Origin: Patiria miniata
Taxonomy: Eukaryota > Echinodermata > Asteroidea > Valvatida > Asterinidae
NCBI RefSeq assembly: GCF_015706575.1
Contig: NW_024037050.1
Span: forward strand, 4,774,001-4,838,000
Direction: 5' to 3'
Length of the DNA: 64,000 bases
The position numbers were made by a program, and so were the translations under genes. A model generated the notes under the pieces. The model did no database searches. It worked only from the letters and a program-made list of their open reading frames with translations, and was not told where the DNA came from. Positions 11,018 to 21,700 of the stretch are shown here, piece after piece. How positions within the stretch are numbered: position 1 is the stretch's first letter; each line of letters starts with the position of its first letter.

Positions 11018-11935
11018 AAATGAGTTTTTAGAGACAAAGCACATGCGGGCATTTTGGTAAGGCCAAAAAAAATAAGTCTCCGGTTTCTGGTATGGAGCTT
11101 GTCCAAAAATTGGTGCGGCGACGCGGCTTTTTTTTTTTTTACCTGACTTTTTTGCTTCAAATGTCGGCTGATGACTGCAAATGGTGCCCGACTAAACTTA
11201 GTGCAAATATATGGGAGTCCAGAGAGGCCACATAAAGCTTATTCTCGATCATAACCCCATCTAAAAACACGCTAAAATTGTGCAGTAGCAGGATTCCAGT
11301 CAAACCAGTGAGTTTGGCGGTTTTGAGACATCATCTTTCATTGAAAAAAAAACTTTTTCATTTTGCCGACACGCATGGCTACGGCGATGCGCGCGCATAC
11401 CAGAAACCGGAGACTTTTTTTTTTTGGCCTAAGGCTTATAAAAACAAAATGTCAGTTGATTGTCCGGGTTTTTTTGAAAAAGAGGAAGAGGAGGGACTTT
11501 TTATTTACAATTTTTTTCCAAGATTGCCGCCGGTAGATTGTACAAATTGAAACAACTTTTCAGTTCAAAATGACGGCTTTTTATTACCAGTAAGTAGGCC
11601 TGCATGTATTCTGCCAATAACCCACACATCTTCAACTGTATTTAACCCAATATGCATGTTCTCTTCAATGGCACTTTCACTTCAACAAAACAAACACAGA
11701 TGGTCTCAAAGATCGATGAATACGAATGATCAATGACCTCTCCTTGATCCATCTTCCCAGATGCAAAAACGGAGAAAATGTCACATAGCGTGCGTGCCTG
11801 CCTTCCATACCTTCCAGAACGAATCAAAATGCAAATGCAAATGCAACCATCTTCAATTTCAAAAAGGAAAACATCAATCAACAACCGCCCATTTCTCAAT
11901 CTGTACGTACATCATGTGCGTGTAAAAAAAAAGGC

Positions 11936-12482
11936 AGTGGATATTTAGCCGGAGACGGCAAACCTTTAGTAAACGTTAGCTTGCCGGATATGCACTGAAC
12001 ATGCGCATTTACTGTTTTTTTTTACTTAGACCTTTTTCGGTGACAAATTTTAGTCTGGCTCCATGCCAACATTATCGTTGTAACTTTGTATTCACAAGAT
12101 GGGAATCAGACCATTTTACAATTTCGAACTTTATTTCCCTTTAAAAAAAGATATATTAAAAAGAAAATGTTATACTCTGCAATAAAATGTTTGAGACATG
12201 TTAAAATAATAAAAGAAAAATATTATTATTTTTGGGGGATGGGGAAAAAACTTAGAAATGTCACCTGCGGGGATCGGGATCGAACCGGGGTCTTCCCGCT
12301 CATAAGATACGTTGCTTATCAACTAGACCACAGTTGCTACATAATCGTTGATGGTTATTTAATATATCTTATAATTCAACCTTATCTTAGAGAGTACAGC
12401 GCCCTCTGTTGATAGGGATTGCCGCCGGCAAACCTTTAGTAAACGTTAGCTTGCCGGGATTACCGCCGGCAAAATATCCACT
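11936..12482. mobile_element. TIR element with GCCGG quasi-palindromes, tRNA-like core inside
   Basis: Ends AGTGGATATTT-(A/T)-GCCGG and its complement. A quasi-palindromic block running from GGCAAACCTTTAGTAAACG to TTAGCTTGCCGG sits inside each end. A tRNA-like segment lies at 12,268-12,340. No transposase. Confidence 0.5.
12268..12340 (-). repeat. tRNA-derived SINE head or tRNA relic
   Basis: The minus strand has an A-box-like TGGTCTAGTTGATAAGC and a B-box GGTTCGATCCC about 35 bases apart. The acceptor and T stems do not pair properly, so this is not a working tRNA gene. More likely SINE-derived. Confidence 0.45.
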
Positions 12483-12890
12483 CTAAAAAAAATGAAACAT
12501 GCACGATAGAATAGATTGTATTATTTGTGATCCATTGGTAAATTTATGGCGAATATGATCAGATCAGCGAATGACATGAATGACAAGAAATTGGTTCTAC
12601 GGCTACGCTTCACTCGGTCTGCTATTTGTGGGTCAAAGGTCCATACGACCTAAGCGTGACTCAGCGAGCCTGGTGCCATCTCAGGAAAATGGCTGTCATC
12701 ATAGCAATACTTGACCAGAAGAAACAATTTCTTAGTCTCAATTTTTATCACTAAACAGATGCAGTATAATTTGCAATTAGAAAATCACAGGTAAATTTTT
12801 TAATCCTTTATGCAATGCTAAATATTCTATTTTGAACTAAAAGTTGTCGGCTAGATCGAAAGCTGTTTTACCGAGTTCAAGTGAGTTAAC

Positions 12891-12970
12891 CGGGCCCTGC
12901 TGTTCGTCGCACAGACGCGTCCCCTCAAATTTAGGACACTCCTTCCAATTTTGCAGTAGGAAGTCGCCAT
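12891..12970 (-). CDS. Possible TMEM143 first exon (mitochondrial presequence-like)
   Basis: A minus-strand ATG at 12,970 in good context (tcaaaATGgcg) opens MATSYCKIGRSVLNLRGRVC and continues with basic residues. There are at least five Lys/Arg and no acidic residue, as in a mitochondrial targeting peptide. The surroundings are CpG-rich. A phase-compatible but weak donor (gttaac) at 12,890 would join the 9,541 exon. A better donor (gtaaaa at 12,871) has the wrong phase and would need an unseen middle exon. TMEM143 being mitochondrial makes this attractive, but the link is inference. Confidence 0.3.
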
Positions 12971-13097
12971 TTTGACGCAAGACAAACTCTTGAGGGCGCT
13001 CATAAAAGGCGCGGCGCAGCAGCGCAGCGCAGGTACTAGCCTTTCACGCCAAGGCCATCGTGCATTAACTGGCCTGCATTCAAAGCGGCGAACCCAC

Positions 13098-13377
13098 CGT
13101 TTTAAAGTTCTGTCCACAGATTACAAAAAAAGGTGTGTGATCTAAAGTTTCAGCAAAACGAAAACAATTCACACACATCCCTATAACTGTTTCGTTTTGC
13201 TCAAAGAACACTTAACTTGAAAAGTACATGAAAAGAACATGAGTAATTTCAATGATTCTGGTACCACACGAAAGCTTATGAATTGGGCTTTCATATCCTA
13301 GATTTTGAAAGTGCTACATGCAGAACTTCAATAAATAATAGTCCTGCCATTTAGGTTTCCTTTTTTGACTCACCCTG
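13098..13377. mobile_element. CAGGGTGAGT MITE, left-truncated copy
   Basis: The right end CTCACCCTG|TA and the inner blocks AAAGCTTATGAATTGGGCTT and AGTGCTACATGCAGAACTTC match the full element at 19,914-20,383. The left terminus is absent. Confidence 0.65.
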
Positions 13378-14112
13378 TATAGTTTGCGTCCAAACTTGCT
13401 CCTATACAGATGCAGTGCAAAACTGCTCACAATTCATTTTTTTTTTCCTTTGGGCGTGGGGGGGGGGGCTTTGTGAGCTTCATGAATCTCTTCCGCCGTT
13501 GAGAAAAAAATGCGCAAAACAAAGTTGTCCCGTCGTAGCATTTTAATAGGCCTAGATATACTTCACTTCCGATTTAAACTTGATTTAAAACGAATAATTG
13601 GCTTATATATATGCCTATAAGCCAAAATTGGCAGAGGCACTGGCATTTCCGGGTTGAGCGTTGGTTCTGTCATATTATTCTGAGATTCTAATTTATCAGT
13701 TTCCCCTCCCTTCACAGTTAATTTAAAATAAGTTTCAAATAGGCCTACATTCCGATTGCAAATGTGCCGCCACGGGATAGTTTTTAAGGCCAGACTCATT
13801 TTGCTTTCACAAGGGTGTCCATGTCGTCGAAATTTCAAGCGCTTGTGATCGGCATTTTCTTCCGCATGTACACAAACAACGAGAGAGCTTATTCCAATTT
13901 CACCCAAAGAATTATCAAAAGGGAAAAATGTACACGGGGATCTATAGTACGTGACTAAAGGGGGGAAAAGGGGAGTGTTATGTTTAAAGAAAGAAAAAAA
14001 AAGAGAGAGAGATAAACGGGCGCAAAAAATGAGGCACGTGTACACTTCCCGCCGTCACGCGTCCTGGTCTCATACGGTAAAAAGGTTTTTTTGTTCTTCA
14101 AATTACAGGTAT

Positions 14113-14895
14113 GGCCCCTTTACACAGGGCTGCGACTTTTGTACCACCTATGAGCGACCAAAAAATGGCCAGGACGCTCAATGGTCACCTAAACCCAGAA
14201 AATCCTGTTTCTATGTATTAAACTGCTCCAGCGATCCTTGTGCCTCCCCTGAACCACCAAAACTGCAATTTTCGGGCATTTTCATGAAACTACGAGCGAC
14301 CTCTGCGTACACTGAGCCACTTGCCTGCCTCCCCTCCCTGTGCTTCCCCTGTTTGCAACCTACGGCAACCAATGCGATTTTAGGCAACATAGGCGACCCC
14401 CAAGCAATGTTTTGGGTAACCATTGAGCCTCGTCTGTGCCATCATCGGCGACCAACGGCAACTAACGGTGATCACTGGTCGACCATTCAGCCATGCTTCT
14501 GCCTCCTAGGCGACCCTTGAGTCACAAGGGAGGCAAGAGCACCGCCCAGATTGACGGTAAAATTTGCAACAGAACGGATCTCTTACGTGGCGACCATTGG
14601 CCGACCATTGTGCATCCATTCTGCAACCACGGCAATGCTTGTGCCCCCCTTCTGCCTCATTTCAGCTACCTTTGAGCAACCAACCTCCTCGGCGACCTTT
14701 GTGCGACTTTTTTGAACATGTTCAAAAATTTACGGCGACTATGGCGTCCATGGCGATGGCTAAACAGCCTATATACCACCTTTGAACAACCTAAGCAACC
14801 ATTCGGCCTCATATTTGAGCCACCAACGGCGACCTGGCTAGTTTTATGGTCGCAAAAGGGAGGCCCAAAGGTCGCAGCCCTGTGTTAAGGGGGTC
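14113..14895. mobile_element. ~780-bp TIR element full of GGCGACC-type subrepeats
   Basis: Left GGCCCCTTTACACAGGGCTG then CGAC. The right end is the complement of CCCCCTTAACACAGGGCTG then CGAC. The interior is a run of short near-repeats (GGCGACCA, GGCAACC, GAGCGACC, GAGCCAC). The ends recall PIF/Harbinger or hAT, but I find no clean target duplication. Open frames across it are by-products. Confidence 0.55.
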
Positions 14896-15190
14896 TTGTA
14901 CTACGTCAGTCAATATTACAGTCCATTGGCCTCATTGATCTCCATGTCTGTGTATATGGAGAGTGGTTGGCCTACAAAGAGTCTTGTTTATGACAGGGCG
15001 CCATCTGTTGACACAAGTCAATCGAATTGTCTTAGCGGAAGTTAATTCATTAGTGTAATTGTGCGTGATGAGAACATTGCAATACAAACACATACTGACA
15101 ACAAGGATCACTTAATACTGTCACACAGTGGGCATGATCACAATACATGCGCAGTGGACACCAATCGATGGTCACTGCGGCAGTTATCTT

Positions 15191-15204
15191 GTAGCCATGG
15201 CAAC
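15191..15204. promoter_or_regulatory. X-box (RFX site) upstream of exon 1a
   Basis: GTAGCCATGGCAAC fits the RFX-factor X-box (GTnRCC spacer RGYAAC) with both half-sites intact. It lies about 440 bp upstream of the exon 1a ATG. RFX factors drive ciliary and endocrine programmes in animals. A role here is inference from motif and position. Confidence 0.5.
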
Positions 15205-15513
15205 GGGAGACTGGATGGAGGATTGATGGAGACAATTATTCATCAGTGTCACCGACCAGACTCTAACCTCCTCCCACACCTGGCAACCCGTCATTCGATA
15301 TTCATGAATAATTGCCGCTTTCAGCTGTTTAAAAAGACTGTTATTTGCCGAAAGCCCGGCCAGTGTTGTGGAGCGTGTCACTGTCGTGGTTACCTATCAT
15401 CAAACGCTCCTCGCTCGCTGCTCCGTGCGACCGGAACGAGGGGAATTTAGTCCGTAACGAGCCCCACTGCCTTTACGACCCAACACGGTGCCTCGCTCAA
15501 TAGCCCGGACTTC

Positions 15514-15520
15514 TATAAAC
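15514..15520 (+). promoter_or_regulatory. TATA-like box for secretagogin exon 1a
   Basis: TATAAAC preceded by ttc in a moderately CpG-containing stretch. It predicts a start site near 15,545 and a leader of about 90 bases before the ATG at 15,633. Confidence 0.45.
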
Positions 15521-15632
15521 TTGAGAATAACTCAACCGTCAACGCTTCCACATATCGGCCTTTTTTTGCGGCGATTTTCATCTTTCGCCTCCGTGGATTC
15601 TTATACCGTGCCTGCTTGAATTTGCCTGCATC

Positions 15633-15753
15633 ATGTCCAAACAGCGGAGAAAAAGTTACGTGAACTTTCTTCAGAAGTACCCGGATTTGAGGGACAACAA
15701 ACGCATCACGGCTGACAAATTCTCAGAGATTTTTCAGCATTACGATACTAACG
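15633..15753 (+). CDS. SCGN: Secretagogin alternative first coding exon 1a
   Basis: It encodes 40 residues plus one base, starting MSKQRRKSYVNFLQKYP and ending FSEIFQHYDTN, which is the first helix of EF1 and loop positions 1-3. The donor is gtacgt at 15754, in phase 1. The terminal G joins AT of the 33,029 exon to make Asp at loop position 4. The start is the first ATG in this frame near the exon, in the context gcatcATGtcc. The motif SY-x-x-FL-x-KYP is shared with exon 1b. I recall no such N-terminal arm in vertebrate secretagogin. A TATA-like box lies about 120 bp upstream. Confidence 0.88.
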
Positions 15754-18700
15754 GTACGTAAGAAATTGGATATTATTCATGTGCTCATCTTTTGTTTTTT
15801 CTAAACAGACCTTATCAAATAAAATGCATCAGCTTTTACAGACGGTCACGAAAGTTGGTCTTTTAGCTCGGAGCATGTACATACAACAAGAGGTTATGAA
15901 ATGTGTTAGTCATATGACCTGACAGGTATAGGTGTTGAGTTATACAGCGCGGTGTAGACGCCCTTTGGCGAGTTGATAATCAACATCATTTGACTTAGTT
16001 GAATGTGACGGTCAGATTAAAAGATCATAAAACCCCGCATGCTTTATGTTTATTTTGCTTTAGGTGCTGCAAGACAATTCTTTTCTCGCCTGTCATACTG
16101 CATGACTATTTCACGGTAAATCTTTTACATCTCAAATCGCAGTATATTATTAGACAGTAAGTGTAGATCCGGATATAACGAATCGGCTGCCACGTTGCAT
16201 TTATTCATTGGAGAGTGTCGTGTTCCACCATCTGGCCCGGGGCACAATCCAATTACAGTTGGACCTACAATTCTCACAAAATTAAAACTGGCTGCATTTT
16301 TTCACTCAACAATTTATTTTCAGCAGCAGTCATACAATATAATCTGTCGTCCCGGATGCGACATACAAATTAAACAACGCACATGATAACTGATCGAGAG
16401 TGGTTTAAAGGTTCTTTTCACTCAGCGCCATTACTTGATAACGTTATCTTTTCATAATTTATCGAACTCAAGATATCCAGACAAACAAAAACCTCAGTCC
16501 GTGCGTTGGTTATTAGGCATTGTACGCGGTAATAAGTGCTCAGTGGCGCGCAAGCATACGTGCGCGGGAAGTAGAAGTTGGTCCAGTGAGACATCTTAAT
16601 GGTGCATAACATTTCGTGCGTTAAAAAACTGACTCCAAAATGATTGCCCGATCGCACAACGGAAAGTGCACTTGTGAGTGCACTAGTGCTGCGGAGATAA
16701 TGTGTCTCTCGACCCTGGATACATGTACATCTCGTCATCAGACCTCCAAAGTAGTCCCCGTCGACCGCTAATGGAAACACTCTGCAATCTGTGGAAACAC
16801 GGTGTAATGGGCAACGGCAACGACTTGGTCATGCCTGCTTCCTATAGTAATGTTTTTGTCTTACGTTTTCCCATGGAGGAATACCTCCATGGTTTTCCAC
16901 GGCCTTCTTGTGAAGTGCGCTTACAGAAAAGCCACTTGTGCCGGGCCGAAGCGGATGATTTGGTTTCCCCCGGATCACTTATGCAGGTGTTGGGTTACGG
17001 AATGAAGATTATTTGCGCTTGGCGTTGGTAAAGCAGAGTAAAGATAGAGGGATTTAAAACAGATCAGCAGTTAAAATCTTAGGTTGGTTTGTCATTTGTA
17101 TTGCAAAAAGACAACCTTTAATAATGAGATATCTACATTGCAAACCATCATCCATTTGCTATATCGTAAAATGAGTTCTATGCCAAACACTTAGTCCTGC
17201 AAATTACTCAGATAACGAGTTTTATATTGTCCCGCAATACTGTATTTTGCTATATAACAAACCGTTTTTAAAATGTCGGATCAAAATGTATGTGGATATG
17301 GAGCATGCATCCGGCCCTCTAAAACGCACGTAAATTCCAGGTCGTAGTTTTTGACGTCTCATCAGAATGACAAATTGTGCTCATAAAGCCCATGCAGGTT
17401 TAATCATTAACCGAATTAACTACAATGAAGTTGGGTTTTCGTGCAGGAGGCCTATATATAATACACTTGGCCTCAGAATTGCTTGTACAATATTGAGTTG
17501 TGTTTGTTGTATACTGTGAAAGTAATTGCTTTCAGAGTAATTAAAGCGAAAACACTGGGAACTTAATGCGCCGTGTTTTCTTTATAGTTAATGATTTAAA
17601 AAAAAGACTGGTTTCTGTCGACACTGGCCTGTACATAAAGGGGGCTTCATTTTATACATATATCTCAGTAAATCGGTTGTAATACAAGATCATTGGCCGA
17701 TACAAGGATAAAATTGGGGCGTGGTGGTGATTGGAATTGCTTGCAGCAGCTGAGCAATGATTATGTATGCACCCGACCATTCTATTACAAGCAACGCAAA
17801 AATCAATACCAGCAAATCGATGCATGATCACACTGTACTTTTTATCTTCAAAATCGATGCATGATCACACTGTACTTTTTATCTTCAAAATCATGTACTG
17901 AGCCGCAATTGGTTTGTACACTGCAAAAACTGCAGTGTTAAATTTACACCATTGGTATCTATATAGGACCATCTGGTGTTAAATTTTACTGGTGTTGTCC
18001 TATAGAGATACCGAATGGTGTTAACTTAACACTACAGTTTTTGTAGTGTACCAAATCATTAAGGGCGGCACCAATGTATTGTTTCTATATACCCTTCATG
18101 TTGTCTTAGTCTCTTGCCATTGGTCAATCGTACTATATTGACGCCTGCATCGTGTCGGTGTCTTGGTCATTGGAATTTAACACTGACATCATGAAAACCA
18201 ATTAAGATGCGTGAACTCAAACCATTAGCATAATTGACCACCCCGCAATATACACAGGAGTGCTGTTAGTCCATGTAGTGCATTGCACTAAACCCACTTG
18301 GAATATAATAAAGGATGATTTATTGATTTAAAAAATACACGGCCAGGAAATTGCCAGTTTGTTTCCCTCGAAATAAAATATTCCTAGTGATATATGTCCG
18401 TGCTGTCATACAAAAAGCCTACCTCACACATCACATGTTAATAACCTTGTCTGCATACAATTAGATTGCATGTGAACTAGACAGCGTTTACCACAGACCG
18501 AGAATTAAAGGAAAAGTATATTTATATTTAGAAGAAAAAAATCGATATCGCAGCGCAGCTGATTAAAATATCATACCACTTGAAACAATAGTGTTGTTGC
18601 AAATGCAGAAAGACCTTCTTCTCAGATCACACCACAGAGCATCTAGAATCCAACACATTTTCGGGGCCCTTAAGCGGGCCCCGAACCCCACGCCTTCATT

Positions 18701-21700
18701 TTTGGGACCCATTTTCTGGGGACCACAATTTTGATGCCCCCGAAATAAAAAGGTGTTCTGGATCCGCCCTTGTTTGAGGCTCTCGTACGCGTACCGTGTT
18801 CCCACGTTTGGCCTCGTCTTGAAGAAGATACAGGCAGGAAAGATACTTTGCTTTGCAAAAACTAACAACCTTTCGAGAGATTATGTCTCGCTAACACTTA
18901 AGTTGCAGACGAGTATTCTCCACTGACACAAATGACAAATGCCTTTTTGCAAAACAAAACAAAAAATAAATAAATAAATAACATCAGCCCAGGCCTAAGG
19001 ACTTTCATGTCCCATTTCATCCAATTGTCAAAAAAAGAGAACAGAATAAAGTCATTTTCAATACCGTGACCCTTCATTTTTACAAGTGCATTCACATGAC
19101 ATCCCTCGGCCCATCATTTCTTGGCCGGACACAAGGTCTTGACTTTTAATTAGGCCTCGTCAGTGGTCCGCACGACCTAGCAACAAACAACAAACAAATA
19201 TTTTCAAGTCAAGTAAACCGCAATCAGTTGTCTGCAGTCAAGCCTGACGCTGGCCGACATGCCCGAGTCCCGTCCGTATGCCGACTGACCGTTAAGCACT
19301 AATGCATTCAACCCCCTGACACGCCATGCCATTTCAAGAAAGTGCACACTTTTCTTCCTCCATGCTTGAACAAGCCTGAGATGTACATCTGTCAGACTTG
19401 CCCCATTTCGTGTTAAGTGCAAAATGCACGTCGAGACTATGTTTGGGAGAAGTTTGCGAGAAGGGCATTCCGAGAGGATTGACGAAATGTCTAGTTCACC
19501 ATAGTGGCGTAACATGGGGCCCATTGGGGCACGCCCCCCCCCCCCCCCGCTCAACGTCTGTGCTACCACTTGCCCCCCCCCCCCCCCAATATATGCGGAA
19601 ACGCACCGATACAATGCATTGAGTGCTCCTCCCTACAAACTGGACCCTATACGGCAATGGTTCACCGCCAGAACGTGACGCTATCAAAGAGGTGGGTTTG
19701 AGACGATCGAACCATAATAGTCCCTTCACTATATAGTCACGCACTTCCGTCATGCAAAGCCTTAGTTCACATAAAATATTCAACTTGGCTTTATACCTCC
19801 TGTAGAAATTACCTCTTTAGTAATAAATAACTCACGATTCTTTGCTAAAAATACTAAATGTAGTACACGTGGCACGGAAAAATACGGGGATCAGAAATTA
19901 GGCAAAGACTATACAGGGTGAGTTAAAAAAAAAAACGAACCCCAAATATTGGGACCATTGTTTTAGTGCAGTTCTGCATGTAGCACTTTCAAAATCTAGG
20001 ATATGAAAGCCAAATTCATAAGCTTTCTTTTAGTACAAAAATCATTCAAATCACTTATGTACTTTTCAAGTTACAGAATTTTAAACACAACCATCATTTT
20101 AAGGTTCTGTCTACGGATCACAAAAAAGCTCAGTGTTCTTTCAGCAAAACGAAAACAAATCACATAAAGATGTGTGTGAATTGGTTTCGTTTGCTGAAAG
20201 AACGCACACTTTTTTGTGATCCACGGATAGTACTTGAAGTACATGAGCGATTTGAATGATTCTTGTACTAAAATAAAGCTTATGAATTGGGCTTTCATGT
20301 TCCAGATTTTGAAAGTGCTACATGCAGAACTTCAATGGAATAATAGTCCCGACATTTGGGTTTCGTTTTTTTTACTCACCCTGTACGGAGAATTTACTCA
20401 AGAGACAAGATGTGGTAGGCCTATATATGCAGTTTATTTGGAATGATAACTTTTGCATGTTATGTCCCCCTGGAGGGTTGTACAAGAATTCGAAAAAAAT
20501 AACTGTAATTTCTTCTTTTCTTACATAACTGTGAAGCACAATTATTGTACTGTTTTCTGTAAAAAAAAAATCCATCGGATTCGGTTCACCGGCTTTCCAA
20601 ATACAGACTATTATGTCACAGTAGGCACTACTATTTTGAAGCATTCCAAGCTTAAACTATCTTAAATTACTAAACTAAACATGAGGAATATTATTGTTGA
20701 CACTCCTCATTGTTGACTGTGGCTATTTGTTATGTACCCATACTATCTTCTTTAATTATAACAAAGGAGTGGCTCAAACACCTATTATAACAGTTCAAAG
20801 CGATTCAGGTCATTCAGGCAGGGGCGGGCCTTTCAAATAGCAATGCCACATGTCATCAAATGATTAAGGAGTAAAATGGACTGGTCCATCACGGCCTTTG
20901 TACCGAATCCAACAACCTTCACACAAGAGAGAAAAAAATGTTTGGTTTCATCAATTAATAATAATGATATATAATAACGGAGTCTTATATAGCACACGTA
21001 TCTACCAACAATTAGGTACTCAAGGCGCTGGTTATTATGTCTATTATTAAAGAAAGGTAAATAAAGTAAATCATAAATTATATCATTGAATTTGAGAATT
21101 TTCATAAATTACGAGAATTTTGACACACCCTCCAGAGGGACATTTTTTGGGGGAGACACCCCGTACACGAACAGCAAGACATCTTCATTAATGTGCTCAA
21201 TCTGTGACTCTATAAAGTCTAAGTCGCTGCTTTAAGTCCACACCACAACATGTCGAATAAAGACAGACCGACGGAACGAATAAACATTACCGTCTCAGGC
21301 AGAAGAGAGAGCGAGGACTTATTGTCAGGAAGACTGTCAACGAAGGACAAATTAATGTGCCCGCCGATTTCCCTCCGGAATGGCCTGAAAGCTTGAAGCT
21401 ATTATTAGGTCGTGGACGGCTCCAGCTCGAGTTCGTGTTTCCGGTCGCCTCAATCTTCACAGACGCTTTATTAAGCAGACAAACAGATTTATTAAACCAA
21501 CCCTCATAATGATATGCTTTTAGTTCGGAAGAGACGGAATGAACATTAATGATCTGCCGCTGGCAGAATTTGTTTGTTTTAAAGCTTGCAGTGACAAACC
21601 GATAATAACACAGTTTTAGGGCCATTTCGCGGTTAGTTGTAATGTCTGAACTCTAAAGTGCTTCTCATTAACAAGTCTCTCATAACATTGTGGAGCACCA

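Noticed and set aside
12268-12340. Functional tRNA gene
   Set aside because: A and B boxes are present, but acceptor and T stems do not pair. Listed as SINE-derived.
13563-14520. Long overlapping open frames on both strands
   Set aside because: They run through the GGCGACC-word TIR element and its flank. No family motif, and the composition follows the repeat.
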